A stretch of 64,000 nucleotides of DNA from Streptomyces sp. AJS327 (GTDB taxonomy: Bacteria > Actinomycetota > Actinomycetes > Streptomycetales > Streptomycetaceae). The notes below the pieces were generated by a model. The model was not told where the DNA came from. It was given only the letters and a program-made list of their open reading frames with translations, and made no database searches. Below, piece after piece: positions 38,486 through 51,378 of the stretch; position 1 is the first letter of the stretch; every line of letters begins with the position of its first letter. Made by a program: the position numbers and the translations under genes. Location of the stretch: positions 1,698,501-1,762,500 of the forward strand of contig NZ_SKBR01000002.1 in the NCBI RefSeq assembly GCF_013450295.1, in the 5' to 3' direction.

Positions 38486-41400
38486 ATGTCTGACAACGAA
38501 GCGAAGCTCCGCGACTACCTCAAGTTGGTCACGGCCGACCTCCAAGAGACGCGCCAGCGTCTCCAGCGGAACGAGGCCAAGAGCCGGGAGCCCATCGCCG
38601 TTGTGGGTATGGCCTGTCGCTACCCCGGTGGGGCCAGCTCCGCCGAGGAGTTGTGGCGGCTCGTGGAGCGGGGTGGGGACGGCATCACGCCCTTCCCCGT
38701 CAACCGTGGGTGGGACGAGGACCTGTACGACCCGGACCCGGACGCGAAGGGCAAGAGCTACGTCGTCGAGGGCGGATTCCTGCACGACGCCCCGGAGTTC
38801 GACGCCGAGTTCTTCGGCATCTCGCCGCGTGAGGCGCTGGCGATGGACCCGCAGCAGCGGCTGCTGCTGGAGACCACCTGGGAGGCGTTCGAGCAGGCGG
38901 GCATCGCCCCGACCTCGCTGCGCGGGCAGAACACCGGCGTGTTCGTCGGGGCGGCCAGCTTCGGCTACCTCACCGACATGCTGAACGCGCCCGACAGCGT
39001 GAGCGGCTTCTCCCTGACGGGCAACGCCACCAGCGTCCTGACCGGTCGGGTCGCCTACACCCTCGGGCTGGAGGGCCCGGCGGTGACGGTGGACACCGCC
39101 TGTTCCTCCTCGCTGGTGGCGCTGCACCTGGCCGTGCAGTCGCTGCGGAACGGCGAGTGCGCCATGGCGCTGGCCGGTGGCGTGACGATCATGCCCAGCC
39201 CGGGCGTGTTCGCCGAGTTCAGCCAGCAGCGCGGCCTGGCAGCCGATGGCCGCTGCAAGGCGTTCGGCGCCGGGGCGGACGGCACCGGCTGGGCGGAGGG
39301 CATCGGCCTGCTGGTGGTGGAGCGGCTGTCGGACGCGCGGCGGAACGGGCACAAGATCCTTGCTGTGGTGCGGGGTTCGGCGGTCAACCAGGACGGTGCG
39401 TCCAACGGCCTGACGGCGCCGAACGGTCCGTCCCAACAGCGGGTCATCGAGCGCGCGTTGGAGAGCGCCCGGCTCACCCCGCGCGATGTGGACGTGGTGG
39501 AGGCGCACGGTACGGGGACCTCGTTGGGTGACCCGATCGAGGCGCAGGCGCTGCTGGCCACCTACGGCCAGGACCGTCCCGAGGGCCGTCCGCTGTGGCT
39601 GGGCTCCGTCAAGTCCAACATCGGCCACACCCAGGCGGCGGCGGGTGTGGCGGGCGTCATCAAGATGATCATGGCCATGCGCGAGGGCGTCCTCCCGCGC
39701 ACCCTGCACGCCGACGAGCCCACCCCGCACGTCGACTGGACCGCGGGCGAACTCGAACTGCTCACCGAACAGCGGGAGTGGACGCCCCAGGGCGACGCGG
39801 GCCTCCGACGCGCCGCGGTCTCCTCCTTCGGCATGTCCGGCACCAACTCCCACGTGATCCTGGAGTCGGCTCCGGCGGATGCGGAGCCGGACGCCGTGGT
39901 GGTGTCCGGCGGCGAGGGTCTGTCGGGTTCGCCGGTGTTGCCGTGGCTGGTGTCCGCGCGTTCGGCGGATGCGCTGTCGGCGCAGGCCGCTCGGCTCTCG
40001 TCGGCTGTGGCCGACGTTGACCCTGTCGACGTGGGCTGGAGTCTGCTCTCCTCGCGTTCGGTGCTGGAGCACCGTGCGGTGGTGTGGGGTGCGGAGTCGA
40101 CGGAGCTGAACTCCGGCCTGGCGGCGCTGGGTTCGGACGGGGTGGCGGGCAACGTGGTGTCCGGCTCCGTCGATTCTGGTGCGGGTTCGGGTGTGGTGTT
40201 TGTGTTCCCGGGTCAGGGTTCGCAGTGGGTGGGGATGGGTCGTGGGTTGTTGGAGTCCTCGCCGGTGTTCGCGGAGCGGTTGGCTGAGTGTGAGGCGGCG
40301 TTGGCGGCGTATGTGGGGTGGTCGTTGCGTGAGGTGTTGTGTGGTGTGGATGAGGGGTGGATGGAGCGGGTGGATGTGGTCCAGCCGGTTCTGTGGGGTG
40401 TGATGGTCTCCCTGGCGTCTGTGTGGGAGTCGCTGGGTGTTACTCCGTCGGCTGTGGTGGGTCATTCGCAGGGTGAGATCGCGGCTGCTGTGGTGGCGGG
40501 TGCGTTGAGCGTGGAGGACGGCGCTCGTGTGGTGGCGTTGCGTTCGCGGTTGATCGGTGAGGTGCTGGCTGGTGGTGGCGGGATGGTGTCGGTCGCGGAG
40601 GGTTTGGAGTGGGCCGAGGCTGCCGTCGAGAGCGTGGAGGGCGTCTCCGTCGCCGCCGTGAACGGTCCTTCGGCGACGGTGGTGGCGGGCACGGTCTCTG
40701 GTCTGGAGGCGTTGGTGGCCCGGGCGGAGGGTGAGGGTGTGCGGGCGCGTTGGGTGCCGGTGGACTACGCCTCGCACAGCATCCAGGTGGAGGCGATTGA
40801 GGAGCGGTTGCGGGAGGTGCTGGCCGGGGTTGCCCCGCGTGAGGCGCGCGTCCCGGTGGTGTCGGCGGTCACCGGTGAGGTGATCGATGGCACGGGGATG
40901 GATGGGGAGTACTGGTACACGAACCTGCGTCAGCGTGTGCGCTTCAGTGAGGCGGTCAACGTGGCGCTGGGCATGGGCTGTTCACGCGCTATCGAGGTGA
41001 GTGCGCATCCGGTGCTGACGATGGGTGTGGAGGCCATCGCCGAGGAGGCCGGTATCGAGGCCACCGTGGTCGGCACGCTGCGCCGCCAGGAGGACGAGAA
41101 CGCCCGACTGATCGCGAACGCGGCCGAGTTGTGGGTACGCGGCGCCGAGATCGACTGGACCGCGGTGTACGCGGGCCGCGCGGCCAACCGGGTCGAGCTG
41201 CCCACCTACGCCTTCCAGCACCAGCGGTACTGGCTGGAGGAGTCGGCCGGTAGCGGGGACGTGAGCGGCGCCGGACTGACCGCCGCCGAACACCCGTTGC
41301 TGGGTGCGGCGGTGAGCCTTGCCTCGGGTGATGGTGTGATGCTGACGGGCCGGTTGTCGTTGCGTACGCATCCGTGGCTGGCGGATCACGCGGTCGCCGG

Positions 41401-44400
41401 TACCGTCCTGTTCCCGGGAACGGGCTTTGTGGAGTTGGCCGTTCGGGCCGGCGACGAAGTCGGTTGCGGTCAGCTGAGTGAGCTGACGCTCCAGGCCCCG
41501 CTGGTGCTGCCCGAACAGGGCGCCGTGCAGTTGCAGGTCGCCGTGGGGGCACCGGACGCCGCCACGGGCGACCGGGGGCTGACCATCCACTCCCGCCCTG
41601 AGGGGGACGGGAACCAGCCCTGGGTCTGCCATGCCGAGGGTCTGCTCTCCGTCGCGGTGCCGTCGGTTTCCGAGGTCGACCTGACGGTGTGGCCGCCGCA
41701 GGGCGCCCAGGCCGTGGACGTGTCGGAGTTCTACGGGAACGCTGGAGCGGCGGGGTACGGCTACGGCCCCGTGTTCCAGGGGCTGCGGGCGGCGTGGACG
41801 CGGCAGGACGAGGTCTTCGCGGAACTCGCGCTGGCCGAGGAACAGCAGGCGGAGGCGGGGCGGTTCGGGCTCCACCCGGCGCTGCTCGACGCCGCTCTCC
41901 AGGCCATCGGCCTCGGCTCGTTCGGAGAGCCGGAAGACGGCGCGATGCGGCTGCCGTTCGGCTGGTCGGACGTGACGCTGCTGGCTTCCGGCGCCAGGGC
42001 GGCCCGGGTTCGGCTCGCGCCCGCCGGGTCGGAGGCCGTCTCGATCGATCTGACGGACGTCAGCGGCCGTCCGGTGGCGCACGTCGGCTCGCTCATGCTG
42101 CGGCCCGTGCGCCCGGAACAGTTGACGCTCACCGAAGCGGCCACGCGGGACGACGAGGGGCTCTTCGCGCTCCGCTGGGACACCTCGTCGCGGGTGGCGG
42201 CCTCCGAGAGCCAGCCCGCGTGGGCGATCGTGGGCGACGACGTACTGGGAGTGGGCGGAGCCATCGGTGGCGTCGGGATCGCCCTCGGCTCGTTCCCCGA
42301 ACTCACCGCGCTGCGCGCCTCCGTTGACGCGGGTGTTCCGGCCCCGCCCCTCGTCGTCACCACTCCGTCCCCGGGCCAACTCGCCCCCGGTGACGGTCTG
42401 TCGCGGGCGGCCGAGCGAACGGCGAGTGAACTGCTCGGCCTCGTCCAGGAGTGGCTGGCCGACGACGCGCTGGCCGACTCCCGACTCGTCGTCGTCACCC
42501 GGGGCGCGGTGGCGACGCGGACCGGCGAGGACGTGACGGACCTGACCGCCGCCGCCGTCTGGGGCCTGGTGCGCACCGCGCAACAGGAGGCCCCCGGGCG
42601 GTTCCTGCTCGTCGACCTCTGCCCGGTGGAGGACGCGGCGGACGACCTCGCGGACGCGGTGGCCACGGCGCTCGCGGCCGACGAGTCGCAGATCGCCGTG
42701 CGCGGCGGCGAGTTGCTGGTACCGCGGCTGAACCGGGCCGACACCGGTGGCGCGCTGGTGCCCCCGCGCGGCGTGGACGCCTGGCGGCTGGACACCACTG
42801 CCTCCGGCACCCTGGAGGGGGTGCGGCTGCTGCCCGCCCCGGAGGCCGCCGCCGAACTGGCGCCGGGGACGGTGCGTATCGCCGTCCGGGCGACCGGTGT
42901 GAACTTCCGAGATGTGCTCATCGGCCTCGGCATGGTCCCGGACCAGACGGTCATGGGCAGCGAGTGCGCGGGCGTGGTGCTGGAGGTCGGTCCGGGCGTC
43001 ACTTCGCTGGCTCCCGGAGACCGGGTCGTCGGTGTGTTCCACGGCGGATTCGGCCCGTTGGCGGTCACCGACGCGCGCATGGTGGCGCGCATACCCGATG
43101 GCTGGTCGTTCGAGCGGGCCGCCTCGGTGCCGGTGGTGTTCCTCACCGCCTACTACGGGTTGCGGGACCTCGCCGGTGTCGGCGCCGGGCAGACGGTGCT
43201 GGTGCACGCGGGCGCCGGTGGTGTGGGGATGGCGGCGATCCAGCTGGCACGCCACTGGGGTGCTCGGGTGCTGGCGACGGCCAGCCCCGGCAAGTGGGAT
43301 GTGCTGCGGGGCCTGGGCCTGTCGGATGAGGAGATCGCCTCGTCCCGCGACCTGGACTTCCGGGACGCCTTCCGCGAGGTGACCGGCGGTGCCGGTGTCG
43401 ACGTGGTGCTCAACTCCCTCGCCCGGGAGTACGTCGACGCCTCCCTCGAACTCCTCCCGAGTGGCGGCCAGTTCCTGGAGATGGGCAAGACCGACAAGCG
43501 TGACGCGGAGCGCGTGGCCCGCGAGCACGAGGGCGTCCGGTACCTCGCGTACGACCTCGGCGAGGCCGGTCCCGACCGGATCGGGGAGATGCTGAACGAG
43601 GTCATCTCCCTCCTCGAAAGCGGGGAACTCACCCACCTCCCCGTCACGACCTGGGACGTGCGCCGGGGCCCCGAGGCGTTCCGCCACATGAGCCAGGCGA
43701 AGCACGTCGGCAAGGTCGTCCTCACCACCCCGCCCGCGCTGAACCCGCGCGGCACCGTCCTCATCACCGGTGGCACCGGCACGCTCGGATCGCTGCTGGC
43801 ACGCCACCTGGTGACCGAGTACGGAGTGCGCCACCTGCTGCTCACCAGCCGTCAGGGCACGTCGGCGCCCGGGGCCGGGGAACTGGTCGCGGAGCTGGCG
43901 GAACACGGCGCGACGGCGGAGGTCGTGGCGTGTGACGCCGCCGACCGGGAGGCGCTGGCGGCCGTCCTCGACGCCATCCCCCAGGACCGTCCCCTGACCG
44001 GAGTGGTGCACGCGGCCGGGGTGCTGGCCGACGGTGTCCTCACCTCCCTCACATCCGACCAACTCAGCTACGTGTGGCGGCCGAAGGTGGACGCCGCGGT
44101 CAACCTGCACGAGCTGACCCGCGACGCCGACCTCGGTATGTTCGTGCTCTACTCCTCCGCCGCCGGTGTTCTCGGCGGACTGGGACAGGGCAACTACACC
44201 GCCGCCAACGTCTTCCTGGACGCGCTGGCCCACCACCGCCGGGCCCAGGGCCTTCCCGCCGCCTCCCTGGCGTGGGGACTGTGGGAGCAGGCCAGCGCCA
44301 TGACCGGCCACCTGGTGGAGGAGGACATCGACCGGGTCGCCAAGAACGGCTTCATCCCCCTCACCAACGAGGCGGGCATGCGGTTCTTCGACTCCGCGGT

Positions 44401-47400
44401 CCTCCGGGACGAGGCGCTCTTCGTCGCCTTGGACGTCGACCTGCCCGCCCTGCGCGCCGCGCTGGGCGACACCGTGGCGCCGTTGCTGCGGAGCATCGTC
44501 CGGGGTGGCACGGCGCGCCGCGCGGTCGAGGCCGGAACCGAGCAGTCGAGCACCCTCGCCGACCGGCTCGCGAGCATGACCACGGACGAACGGGAGCGCT
44601 TCCTCCTCGACCTGGTGCGCACCCATGTGGCCGCCGTGCTGGGGCACGCCGACGCCGGGGCCATCCCCACGGAACGCCCCTTCAAGGAACTGGGTTTCGA
44701 CTCCCTCACCGCGGTCGAACTGCGGAACCGGCTAAACGCGGCCACCGGGCTGCGCCTGCCCGCCGCGCTCATCTTCGACCACCCGTCCCCGGGCGCGGTC
44801 GCCGCGTACGTGGCGGGTGAACTGTCCGGCGTGGAGACGGAGTCCACCGTCCGGCGGCCCACCGGCACGACCACGGCTACCGGCGACGACGAGCCCATCG
44901 CCGTCGTGGGGATGGCCTGCCGCCTGCCAGGTGGAGTGGCCTCCCCGGAGGACCTGTGGCGGCTGGTGGCCGAGGGTCAGGACGGTGTCACGCCGTTCCC
45001 CACCGACCGCGGCTGGGACGAGGACCTGTACGACGCGGACCCGGACGCGCCGGGCAAGAGCTACGTCGTCGAGGGCGGATTCCTGCACGACGCCCCGGAG
45101 TTCGACGCGGACTTCTTCGGCATCTCGCCGCGCGAGGCGTTGGCGATGGACCCCCAGCACCGGCTCGTGCTGGAGACCTCCTGGGAGGCCGTCGAGCACG
45201 CCGGGATCGTCCCCGCGTCCCTGCGGCGCAGCCAGACCGGCGTCTTCGTCGGCGCGTTGACCTCGGGCTACATGTCCCGCCTGAACGCGGTCCCCGAGAC
45301 GGTGACCGGCTTCGTCGGCACCGGCAACATGCTCAGTGTCATCTCCGGCCGGGTCGCCTACCAGCTCGGTCTGGAGGGCCCGGCGGTGACGGTGGACACC
45401 GCCTGTTCCTCCTCGCTGGTGGCCCTGCACATGGCCGTCCAGTCGCTGCGCAACGGGGAGTGTGACCTCGCCCTGACGGGTGGCGTCACCCTCATGTGCA
45501 GCACCGACAGTTTCGTGGAGATGAGCCAGCAGCGTGGCCTCGCCGGGGACGGCCGGTGTAAGGCGTTCTCGGGTGCCGCCGACGGTTTCGGTCCGGCGGA
45601 GGGCGTGGGTGTCCTGGTGGTGGAGCGGTTGTCGGACGCCGTGCGGAACGGGCACAACGTCCTTGCTGTGGTGCGGGGTTCGGCGATCAACCAGGATGGT
45701 GCGTCCAACGGTCTGACCGCGCCCAACGGCCCGTCGCAGCAGCGCGTCATCAAGCAGGCGCTCGCCAACGCCGGGCTCTCCGCGGGCGACGTGGACGCCA
45801 TCGAGGCGCACGGCACCGGCACCACCCTGGGTGACCCCATCGAGGCGCAGGCGCTGCTGGCCACCTACGGCAAGGACCGTCCCGAGGACCGTCCGCTGTG
45901 GCTGGGCTCCATCAAGTCCAACATCGGGCACACGCAGGCGGCGGCGGGTGTGGCGGGCGTCATCAAGATGGTGATGGCCATGCGCGAGGGCGTTCTTCCG
46001 CGCACCCTGCACGTGGACGAGCCGTCCCCGCACATCGAGTGGGCCACGGGCCGGATCGAACTGCTGACGGAAGAGCGCGAGTGGGCCAGCCCGGAGGGCC
46101 AGCCGCGTCGGGCGGGTGTGTCCTCGTTCGGTATCAGTGGCACGAACGCGCACGTGATCGTGGAGTCGGCTCCGGCGGAGACTGAGCGTGGTGCGGTGGT
46201 GGTGTCCGGCGGCGAGGGTCTGTCGGGTTCGCGGGTGTTGCCGTGGTTGGTGTCCGCGCGTTCGGCGGATGCGTTGGCGGCGCAGGCCGCTCGGCTGTCG
46301 GCGGCTGTGGGCGCGGGCGATCCGGTGGATGTGGGCTGGAGTCTGCTCTCCTCGCGTTCGGTGCTGGAGCACCGTGCGGTGGTGTGGGGTGCGCAGTCGG
46401 CTGAACTGAGCGCTGGTCTGGGCGCGTTGGGCTCGGGCGGGGTGGCCGGGAACGTGGTTTCCGGCACGGTCGACGCCGGTGCGGGTTCGGGTGTGGTGTT
46501 TGTGTTCCCGGGTCAGGGTTCGCAGTGGGTGGGGATGGGTCGTGGGTTGTTGGAGTCCTCGCCGGTGTTCGCGGAGCGGTTGGCTGAGTGTGAGGCGGCG
46601 TTGGCGGCGTATGTGGGGTGGTCGTTGCGTGAGGTGTTGTGTGGTGTGGATGAGGGGTGGATGGAGCGGGTGGATGTGGTCCAGCCGGTTCTGTGGGGTG
46701 TGATGGTCTCCCTGGCGTCTGTGTGGGAGTCGCTGGGTGTTACTCCGTCGGCTGTGGTGGGTCATTCGCAGGGTGAGATCGCGGCTGCTGTGGTGGCGGG
46801 TGCGTTGAGCGTGGAGGACGGCGCTCGTGTGGTGGCGTTGCGTTCGCGGTTGATCGGTGAGGTGCTGGCTGGTGGTGGCGGGATGGTGTCGGTCGCGGAG
46901 GGTTTGGAGTGGGCCGAGGCTGCCGTCGAGAGCGTGGAGGGCGTCTCGGTGGCGGCCGTGAACGGTCCTTCGGCGACGGTGGTGGCGGGCACGGTGGCTG
47001 GTCTGGAGGCGTTGGTGGCTCGGGCGGAGGGTGAGGGTGTGCGGGCGCGTTGGGTGCCGGTGGACTACGCCTCGCACAGCATCCAGGTGGAGGCGATTGA
47101 GGAGCGGTTGCGGGAGGTGCTGGCCGGGGTTGCCCCGCGTGAGGCGCGCGTCCCGGTGGTGTCGGCGGTCACCGGTGAGGTGATCGATGGCACGGGGATG
47201 GATGGGGAGTACTGGTACACGAACCTGCGTCAGCGTGTGCGCTTCAGTGAGGCGGTCAACGTGGCGCTGGGCATGGGCTGTTCACGCGCTATCGAGGTGA
47301 GTGCCCACCCGGTGCTGACGATGGGTGTGGAGGCCATCGCCGAGGAGGCCGGTATCGAGGCCACCGTGGTTGGGACGTTGCGGCGTGATGAGGAGGAGAA

Positions 47401-50400
47401 CGCCCGACTGATCGCGAACGCGGCCGAGTTGTGGGTGCACGGCGTCGAGATCGACTGGACCGCGGTGTACGCGGGCCGCGCGGCCAACCGGGTCGAGCTG
47501 CCCACCTACGCCTTCCAGCGCGAGCGGTACTGGCTGGAGGAGTCGGCCGGTAGCGGGGACGTGAGCGGCGCCGGACTGACCGCCGCCGAACACCCGCTGC
47601 TGGGTGCGGCGGTGAGCCTCGCCTCCGGTGATGGTGTGATGCTGACGGGCCGGCTGTCGTTGCGTACGCATCCGTGGCTGGCCGAGCACGCGGTGGGCGG
47701 GACGGTCCTGCTGCCGGGAACGGGCTTTGTGGAGTTGGCCGTTCGGGCGGGCGACGAGGTCGGCTGTGGCCACGTACGGGAGTTGACGTTGCAGGCGCCG
47801 CTGATCCTGCCGGAGCAGGGCGCCGTCCAGTTGCAGATCGTGGTGGGCGCCTCCGACCCCGCCGGACAGCGTGAACTGCTGGTGTACGCGCGGCCGGAGG
47901 GCGTGGAGCAGGACCGGCCCTGGACGCTGCACGCCGAGGGGCTGCTCGCTCCGGAACCGGCGGGCGAGACGGCCGGGACGGATCTCGCCGCCTGGCCGCC
48001 CCCGGCGGCCGAGGCGATCGACGTCTCCGGTTTCTACGCACAGGCGGAGGCCGCGGGGTATGGCTACGGGCCCACGTTCCAGGGGTTGCGGGCCGTGTGG
48101 CGGCGCGATGGTGAGGTGTTCGCCGAGGTCGCGCTGCCCGAGGGCGGGCAGAAGGAGGCGGCCGGGTTCGGTCTGCATCCCGCGCTGCTCGACGCCGCGC
48201 TGCACGCGATCGGTTTCGGTGACTTCGGCGGTCCGGCGGACGCCGTACGACTCCCGTTCGCCTGGACCGGGGTGTCCCTCTTCGCCGGGGGAGCGGACCG
48301 GCTCCGGGTGCACATCACGCGTGCCGGAGACGACGCGCTGACGGTGCGTGTCGCGGACGCCGGGGGAGCCCCCGTCGGGACGATCGGCTCGCTCGTCCTG
48401 CGCGCTGTCTCCGCCGAACAGCTGGCGGCCGCCAACGCACCTGGCAACGACGCGCTGTTCACCGTGGCGTGGATGCCGTTCGCCGTTCCCGAGGCGACGC
48501 GCGACAGCACCGGCTGGGCCGCGCTGGGCGATGACGACCAGGTCGTCGAGGCCCCGCGCTACGCGGAGTTGGCGAACCTGACCGAGGCGCTGGACGGCGG
48601 TGCCACCGCACCCGAGGTGGTGCTCCACACTCCGCCGGCGGTGACCCCGGCCGACGGTCTCGCGGACTCGGCGCTGCGCCGTACCACCGAACTGCTTGAC
48701 CTGGTGCGGAGTTGGCTGGCGGACGAGCGGCTGGCGGACAGCCGTCTCGTCGTCGTCACCCGGGGTGCCGTTCCGGCGGGCAACGGGGCCGAGGCCGACC
48801 TGGCCGGGGCACCGCTGTGGGGTCTGATCCGCTCGGCGCAGTCGGAGAACCCCGACCGCTTCCTGCTGCTCGACCTGGACAGCGCGCCTACCGCCGACGG
48901 TGTCCCGGTCGCGGCCGCGATCCAGGCCGCGTTGGACTCCGGGGAGACCCAACTCGCCCTGCGCGGCGCCGAGGTGCTGACTCCCCGCCTGGTGCGCGCC
49001 GGTACGACGGGGGCGCTGGTGCCGCCCGCCGGGACGGACGTCTGGCGGCTGGACACCGAGGGCAGCGGCACGTTCGACGGGCTGACGCTTCTCCCGGTAC
49101 CGCAGGCGAGCGAGCCCCTCGCGCCGGGCACGGTGCGTATCGGGGTGCGGGCGACGGGCGTGAACTTCCGCGACGTCCTCATCGGGCTGGGCATGGTCCC
49201 CGGCCAGACGATCATGGGTAGTGAGGGTGCCGGTGTGGTGCTCGAAGTCGGCCCGGACGTCGAGGACTTCGCGCCGGGCGACCGGGTTTTCGGCCTCATG
49301 GGTGGCTGCTTCGGCCCGCTGGCCGTCGCGGACCGCCGGGAGATCGCCCGGATACCGGAGGGCTGGTCCTTCGACCAGGCGGCGTCGGTGCCGGTGGTGT
49401 TCCTGACCGCGTACTACGGCCTGGTGGACCTGGCGGGAGTGCGCGCGGGGCAGACGGTACTGGTGCACGCGGGCGCCGGTGGTGTGGGCATGGCCGCGGT
49501 GCAGCTGGCGCGGCACTTCGGCGCGCGGGTGCTGGCGACGGCCAGCCCCGGCAAGTGGGATGTGCTGCGGGGCCTGGGCCTGTCGGATGAGGAGATCGCC
49601 TCGTCGCGGGACCTGGACTTCCGGGACGCCTTCAAGGAGGCGACCGGCGGCGCCGGGGTGGACGTGGTACTCAACTCCCTGGCCCGGGAGTACGTCGACG
49701 CCTCCCTCGAACTCCTGCCACACGGCGGTCAGTTCCTGGAGCTGGGCAAGACCGACATCCGTGACCCCGAGCAGATCGCCCAGCGGCTTCCCGAGGTTCG
49801 GTACCAGGCGTACGACCTCCGCGAAGCCGGTTCGGACCGCATCGGCGAGATGCTGCGCACCGTCGTGGACCTCTTCGCGCGGGGCGCGCTGGAGCCGTTG
49901 CCGGTGCGGGGTTGGGATGTGCGGCGGGCTCCGGAGGCGTTCCGGTTCATGAGTCAGGCGCGGCATGTGGGCAAGGTGGTGCTGCGGATGCCGCGTGTGC
50001 TGGACGCGGGCGGGACGGTGTTGGTGACCGGTGGTACGGGGACGTTGGGGTCGTTGCTGGCGCGGCATCTGGTGGCTGAACACGGGGTGCGGAGCCTGGT
50101 GTTGACCAGTCGCAGTGGTCTTGAGGCGCCGGGTGCCGGGGAGTTGGTGGCGGAGCTGGCGGAGGCGGGTGCCGTCGCCGAGGTGGTGGCCTGTGACGCG
50201 GCCGACCGGGACGAGCTGGCGGGGGTGCTGGCCTCCATACCGGCCGAGCGCCCGCTGACGGGCGTCGTCCACACCGCGGGCGTCCTCGCAGACGGCATGC
50301 TCGGTTCCCAGACCGTCGAGACGCTGGAGCACGTCTGGCGGCCGAAGGTGGACGCCGCCCTGAACCTGCACGAGCTGACCCGCGACCTGGACCTGGACCT

Positions 50401-51349
50401 GTTCGCGCTCTACTCCTCGGCCGCCGGCGTCTTCGGCGGCTCGGGGCAGGCCAACTACGCGGCGGCCAACGTCTTCCTGGACGCCCTCGCCCACCACCGC
50501 CGCGCCCAGGGACTGCCCGCCACCTCGCTGGCCTGGGGCCTGTGGGAGCAGGCCAGCGCCATGACGGGCCACCTCGACGAGCGGGACCTCGGACGGGCCA
50601 GCCAGGACGGCGTCTCACCGCTGTCCTCGGAGACCGGACTCGCGCTGTTCGACGCGGCCCACCGTGTCGACGACGCCCTCTCGGTCCCGATCCACCTGGA
50701 CCTCGCCGCCCTGCGCGCCGGAGCCCAGACCCCGGGTGCCGTTCCGGCGCTGTTCCGCGCACTGGTGCGGGTCACCGGCCGTGGCCAGGTGGCCGAACGC
50801 GGCGCGACGGACGGCGGGGCGGGCTTCGCCGCCCGGCTCGCGAACCTCGACCCCGCCGAACGTGAGCACCAGGTACTGGAGTTGGTGCGCACCCACGTCG
50901 CGGCGGTCCTGGGCCGCTCCGCGGGCCAGACCGTCGAGCCGAACCGCCCGTTCAAGGACCTCGGGTTCGACAGCCTCACCGCTGTCGAGCTGCGGAACCG
51001 GCTCGGCTCCGCGACGGGACTGCGGCTCGCCGCCACGGTCGTCTTCGACCAGCCCACCCCGAGGGCCCTCAGTACCCACATCCTCGGCCAGGTCGTCCCG
51101 GACGACGCGGAGAGCGCCGCCGACCCGGAGGCGACCGGCCAGGACATCGCGGACGCGGAGCTGAGCCGGGCCCTGGCCAGCATCCCCACCCAACGCCTGC
51201 GTGACGCCGGGCTCGTCGAGACGCTGATGCGCCTCGCGCGCGCCGAAGCGGAAACCGAAACCACCACCGACGACGGACCCACGGACGCCATCGCGGACAT
51301 GGAGGTCGACGACCTCGTGCGCATGGCCCTCGGGGATGTCGACTCCTGA
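38486..51349 (+). CDS. Modular type I PKS, two fully reducing modules (8 and 9)
   Basis: 4,287 aa. N-terminal class 1a docking helix ([16 protein letters not shown] core). Module 8: KS 34-460 (Cys206), AT 567-917 (YASH at 761-764), DH 934-1210, ER 1429-1752, KR 1756-1945, ACP 2040-2105. Module 9: KS 2135-2560 (Cys2307), AT 2667-3017 (YASH from 2861), DH 3034-3312, ER 3515-3835, KR 3843-4030, ACP 4129-4197. Both ATs read as methylmalonyl-specific and both reductive loops look complete, so each module adds a methyl-branched CH2-CH(CH3) unit. Both ERs have Val in GMVP (Val1484, Val3571), the class that gives 2R methyls. The C-terminal tail ([16 protein letters not shown] ... [15 protein letters not shown]) is unlike those of genes 1-3 and 5 and resembles class 1b tails; it matches the different N-terminus of gene 5. 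Ionomycin reading: C13-C14 and C11-C12, carrying the 14R and 12R methyls. Confidence 0.97.
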   Translation: MSDNEAKLRDYLKLVTADLQETRQRLQRNEAKSREPIAVVGMACRYPGGASSAEELWRLVERGGDGITPFPVNRGWDEDLYDPDPDAKGKSYVVEGGFLHDAPEFDAEFFGISPREALAMDPQQRLLLETTWEAFEQAGIAPTSLRGQNTGVFVGAASFGYLTDMLNAPDSVSGFSLTGNATSVLTGRVAYTLGLEGPAVTVDTACSSSLVALHLAVQSLRNGECAMALAGGVTIMPSPGVFAEFSQQRGLAADGRCKAFGAGADGTGWAEGIGLLVVERLSDARRNGHKILAVVRGSAVNQDGASNGLTAPNGPSQQRVIERALESARLTPRDVDVVEAHGTGTSLGDPIEAQALLATYGQDRPEGRPLWLGSVKSNIGHTQAAAGVAGVIKMIMAMREGVLPRTLHADEPTPHVDWTAGELELLTEQREWTPQGDAGLRRAAVSSFGMSGTNSHVILESAPADAEPDAVVVSGGEGLSGSPVLPWLVSARSADALSAQAARLSSAVADVDPVDVGWSLLSSRSVLEHRAVVWGAESTELNSGLAALGSDGVAGNVVSGSVDSGAGSGVVFVFPGQGSQWVGMGRGLLESSPVFAERLAECEAALAAYVGWSLREVLCGVDEGWMERVDVVQPVLWGVMVSLASVWESLGVTPSAVVGHSQGEIAAAVVAGALSVEDGARVVALRSRLIGEVLAGGGGMVSVAEGLEWAEAAVESVEGVSVAAVNGPSATVVAGTVSGLEALVARAEGEGVRARWVPVDYASHSIQVEAIEERLREVLAGVAPREARVPVVSAVTGEVIDGTGMDGEYWYTNLRQRVRFSEAVNVALGMGCSRAIEVSAHPVLTMGVEAIAEEAGIEATVVGTLRRQEDENARLIANAAELWVRGAEIDWTAVYAGRAANRVELPTYAFQHQRYWLEESAGSGDVSGAGLTAAEHPLLGAAVSLASGDGVMLTGRLSLRTHPWLADHAVAGTVLFPGTGFVELAVRAGDEVGCGQLSELTLQAPLVLPEQGAVQLQVAVGAPDAATGDRGLTIHSRPEGDGNQPWVCHAEGLLSVAVPSVSEVDLTVWPPQGAQAVDVSEFYGNAGAAGYGYGPVFQGLRAAWTRQDEVFAELALAEEQQAEAGRFGLHPALLDAALQAIGLGSFGEPEDGAMRLPFGWSDVTLLASGARAARVRLAPAGSEAVSIDLTDVSGRPVAHVGSLMLRPVRPEQLTLTEAATRDDEGLFALRWDTSSRVAASESQPAWAIVGDDVLGVGGAIGGVGIALGSFPELTALRASVDAGVPAPPLVVTTPSPGQLAPGDGLSRAAERTASELLGLVQEWLADDALADSRLVVVTRGAVATRTGEDVTDLTAAAVWGLVRTAQQEAPGRFLLVDLCPVEDAADDLADAVATALAADESQIAVRGGELLVPRLNRADTGGALVPPRGVDAWRLDTTASGTLEGVRLLPAPEAAAELAPGTVRIAVRATGVNFRDVLIGLGMVPDQTVMGSECAGVVLEVGPGVTSLAPGDRVVGVFHGGFGPLAVTDARMVARIPDGWSFERAASVPVVFLTAYYGLRDLAGVGAGQTVLVHAGAGGVGMAAIQLARHWGARVLATASPGKWDVLRGLGLSDEEIASSRDLDFRDAFREVTGGAGVDVVLNSLAREYVDASLELLPSGGQFLEMGKTDKRDAERVAREHEGVRYLAYDLGEAGPDRIGEMLNEVISLLESGELTHLPVTTWDVRRGPEAFRHMSQAKHVGKVVLTTPPALNPRGTVLITGGTGTLGSLLARHLVTEYGVRHLLLTSRQGTSAPGAGELVAELAEHGATAEVVACDAADREALAAVLDAIPQDRPLTGVVHAAGVLADGVLTSLTSDQLSYVWRPKVDAAVNLHELTRDADLGMFVLYSSAAGVLGGLGQGNYTAANVFLDALAHHRRAQGLPAASLAWGLWEQASAMTGHLVEEDIDRVAKNGFIPLTNEAGMRFFDSAVLRDEALFVALDVDLPALRAALGDTVAPLLRSIVRGGTARRAVEAGTEQSSTLADRLASMTTDERERFLLDLVRTHVAAVLGHADAGAIPTERPFKELGFDSLTAVELRNRLNAATGLRLPAALIFDHPSPGAVAAYVAGELSGVETESTVRRPTGTTTATGDDEPIAVVGMACRLPGGVASPEDLWRLVAEGQDGVTPFPTDRGWDEDLYDADPDAPGKSYVVEGGFLHDAPEFDADFFGISPREALAMDPQHRLVLETSWEAVEHAGIVPASLRRSQTGVFVGALTSGYMSRLNAVPETVTGFVGTGNMLSVISGRVAYQLGLEGPAVTVDTACSSSLVALHMAVQSLRNGECDLALTGGVTLMCSTDSFVEMSQQRGLAGDGRCKAFSGAADGFGPAEGVGVLVVERLSDAVRNGHNVLAVVRGSAINQDGASNGLTAPNGPSQQRVIKQALANAGLSAGDVDAIEAHGTGTTLGDPIEAQALLATYGKDRPEDRPLWLGSIKSNIGHTQAAAGVAGVIKMVMAMREGVLPRTLHVDEPSPHIEWATGRIELLTEEREWASPEGQPRRAGVSSFGISGTNAHVIVESAPAETERGAVVVSGGEGLSGSRVLPWLVSARSADALAAQAARLSAAVGAGDPVDVGWSLLSSRSVLEHRAVVWGAQSAELSAGLGALGSGGVAGNVVSGTVDAGAGSGVVFVFPGQGSQWVGMGRGLLESSPVFAERLAECEAALAAYVGWSLREVLCGVDEGWMERVDVVQPVLWGVMVSLASVWESLGVTPSAVVGHSQGEIAAAVVAGALSVEDGARVVALRSRLIGEVLAGGGGMVSVAEGLEWAEAAVESVEGVSVAAVNGPSATVVAGTVAGLEALVARAEGEGVRARWVPVDYASHSIQVEAIEERLREVLAGVAPREARVPVVSAVTGEVIDGTGMDGEYWYTNLRQRVRFSEAVNVALGMGCSRAIEVSAHPVLTMGVEAIAEEAGIEATVVGTLRRDEEENARLIANAAELWVHGVEIDWTAVYAGRAANRVELPTYAFQRERYWLEESAGSGDVSGAGLTAAEHPLLGAAVSLASGDGVMLTGRLSLRTHPWLAEHAVGGTVLLPGTGFVELAVRAGDEVGCGHVRELTLQAPLILPEQGAVQLQIVVGASDPAGQRELLVYARPEGVEQDRPWTLHAEGLLAPEPAGETAGTDLAAWPPPAAEAIDVSGFYAQAEAAGYGYGPTFQGLRAVWRRDGEVFAEVALPEGGQKEAAGFGLHPALLDAALHAIGFGDFGGPADAVRLPFAWTGVSLFAGGADRLRVHITRAGDDALTVRVADAGGAPVGTIGSLVLRAVSAEQLAAANAPGNDALFTVAWMPFAVPEATRDSTGWAALGDDDQVVEAPRYAELANLTEALDGGATAPEVVLHTPPAVTPADGLADSALRRTTELLDLVRSWLADERLADSRLVVVTRGAVPAGNGAEADLAGAPLWGLIRSAQSENPDRFLLLDLDSAPTADGVPVAAAIQAALDSGETQLALRGAEVLTPRLVRAGTTGALVPPAGTDVWRLDTEGSGTFDGLTLLPVPQASEPLAPGTVRIGVRATGVNFRDVLIGLGMVPGQTIMGSEGAGVVLEVGPDVEDFAPGDRVFGLMGGCFGPLAVADRREIARIPEGWSFDQAASVPVVFLTAYYGLVDLAGVRAGQTVLVHAGAGGVGMAAVQLARHFGARVLATASPGKWDVLRGLGLSDEEIASSRDLDFRDAFKEATGGAGVDVVLNSLAREYVDASLELLPHGGQFLELGKTDIRDPEQIAQRLPEVRYQAYDLREAGSDRIGEMLRTVVDLFARGALEPLPVRGWDVRRAPEAFRFMSQARHVGKVVLRMPRVLDAGGTVLVTGGTGTLGSLLARHLVAEHGVRSLVLTSRSGLEAPGAGELVAELAEAGAVAEVVACDAADRDELAGVLASIPAERPLTGVVHTAGVLADGMLGSQTVETLEHVWRPKVDAALNLHELTRDLDLDLFALYSSAAGVFGGSGQANYAAANVFLDALAHHRRAQGLPATSLAWGLWEQASAMTGHLDERDLGRASQDGVSPLSSETGLALFDAAHRVDDALSVPIHLDLAALRAGAQTPGAVPALFRALVRVTGRGQVAERGATDGGAGFAARLANLDPAEREHQVLELVRTHVAAVLGRSAGQTVEPNRPFKDLGFDSLTAVELRNRLGSATGLRLAATVVFDQPTPRALSTHILGQVVPDDAESAADPEATGQDIADAELSRALASIPTQRLRDAGLVETLMRLARAEAETETTTDDGPTDAIADMEVDDLVRMALGDVDS
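38585..44810 (+). other. Module 8: KS-AT(methylmalonyl)-DH-ER-KR-ACP
   Basis: KS Cys 39101-39103. AT has GHSQGE and YASH at 40766-40777. DH 41285-42115 with His 41387-41389. ER about 42770-43740 with Val 42935-42937 in GMVPDQ and [13 protein letters not shown] catalytic half from 43751 with HAAGVLADG and [11 protein letters not shown] about 44600-44800 ending in GFDSL...RNRLNAATG. Fully reducing; processes C15 and installs the 14-methyl in the ionomycin reading. Confidence 0.92.
40184..41236 (+). repeat. Methylmalonyl-AT DNA repeat, copy 4 (module 8)
   Basis: Offset +32,127 from copy 1; ends FQHQRYWL instead of FQRERYWL. Confidence 0.88.
44888..51080 (+). other. Module 9: KS-AT(methylmalonyl)-DH-ER-KR-ACP
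   Basis: KS from 44888 (Cys 45404-45406; it has DPQHR where the others have DPQQR). AT YASH at 47066-47077. DH 47585-48420 ([11 protein letters not shown]). ER about 49030-49990 with Val 49196-49198 in GMVPGQ. KR from 50012 with HTAGVLADG and [11 protein letters not shown] about 50870-51075. Fully reducing; processes C13 and installs the 12-methyl in the ionomycin reading. The AT block lies exactly 6,300 bp after that of module 8. Confidence 0.92.
46484..47536 (+). repeat. Methylmalonyl-AT DNA repeat, copy 5 (module 9)
   Basis: Offset +38,427 from copy 1 and exactly +6,300 from copy 4. Confidence 0.88.
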
Positions 51350-51378
51350 GACGACTGACCCGAGATACGGAGAGCACC
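51350..51378 (+). other. Gene 4 - gene 5 spacer
   Basis: 29 bp containing only the ribosome site; too short for an independent promoter of any strength. Confidence 0.7.
51369..51374 (+). promoter_or_regulatory. Ribosome binding site of gene 5 (GGAGAG)
   Basis: GGAGAG ends 4 nt before ATG 51379 (6 nt from GGAG). Confidence 0.75.
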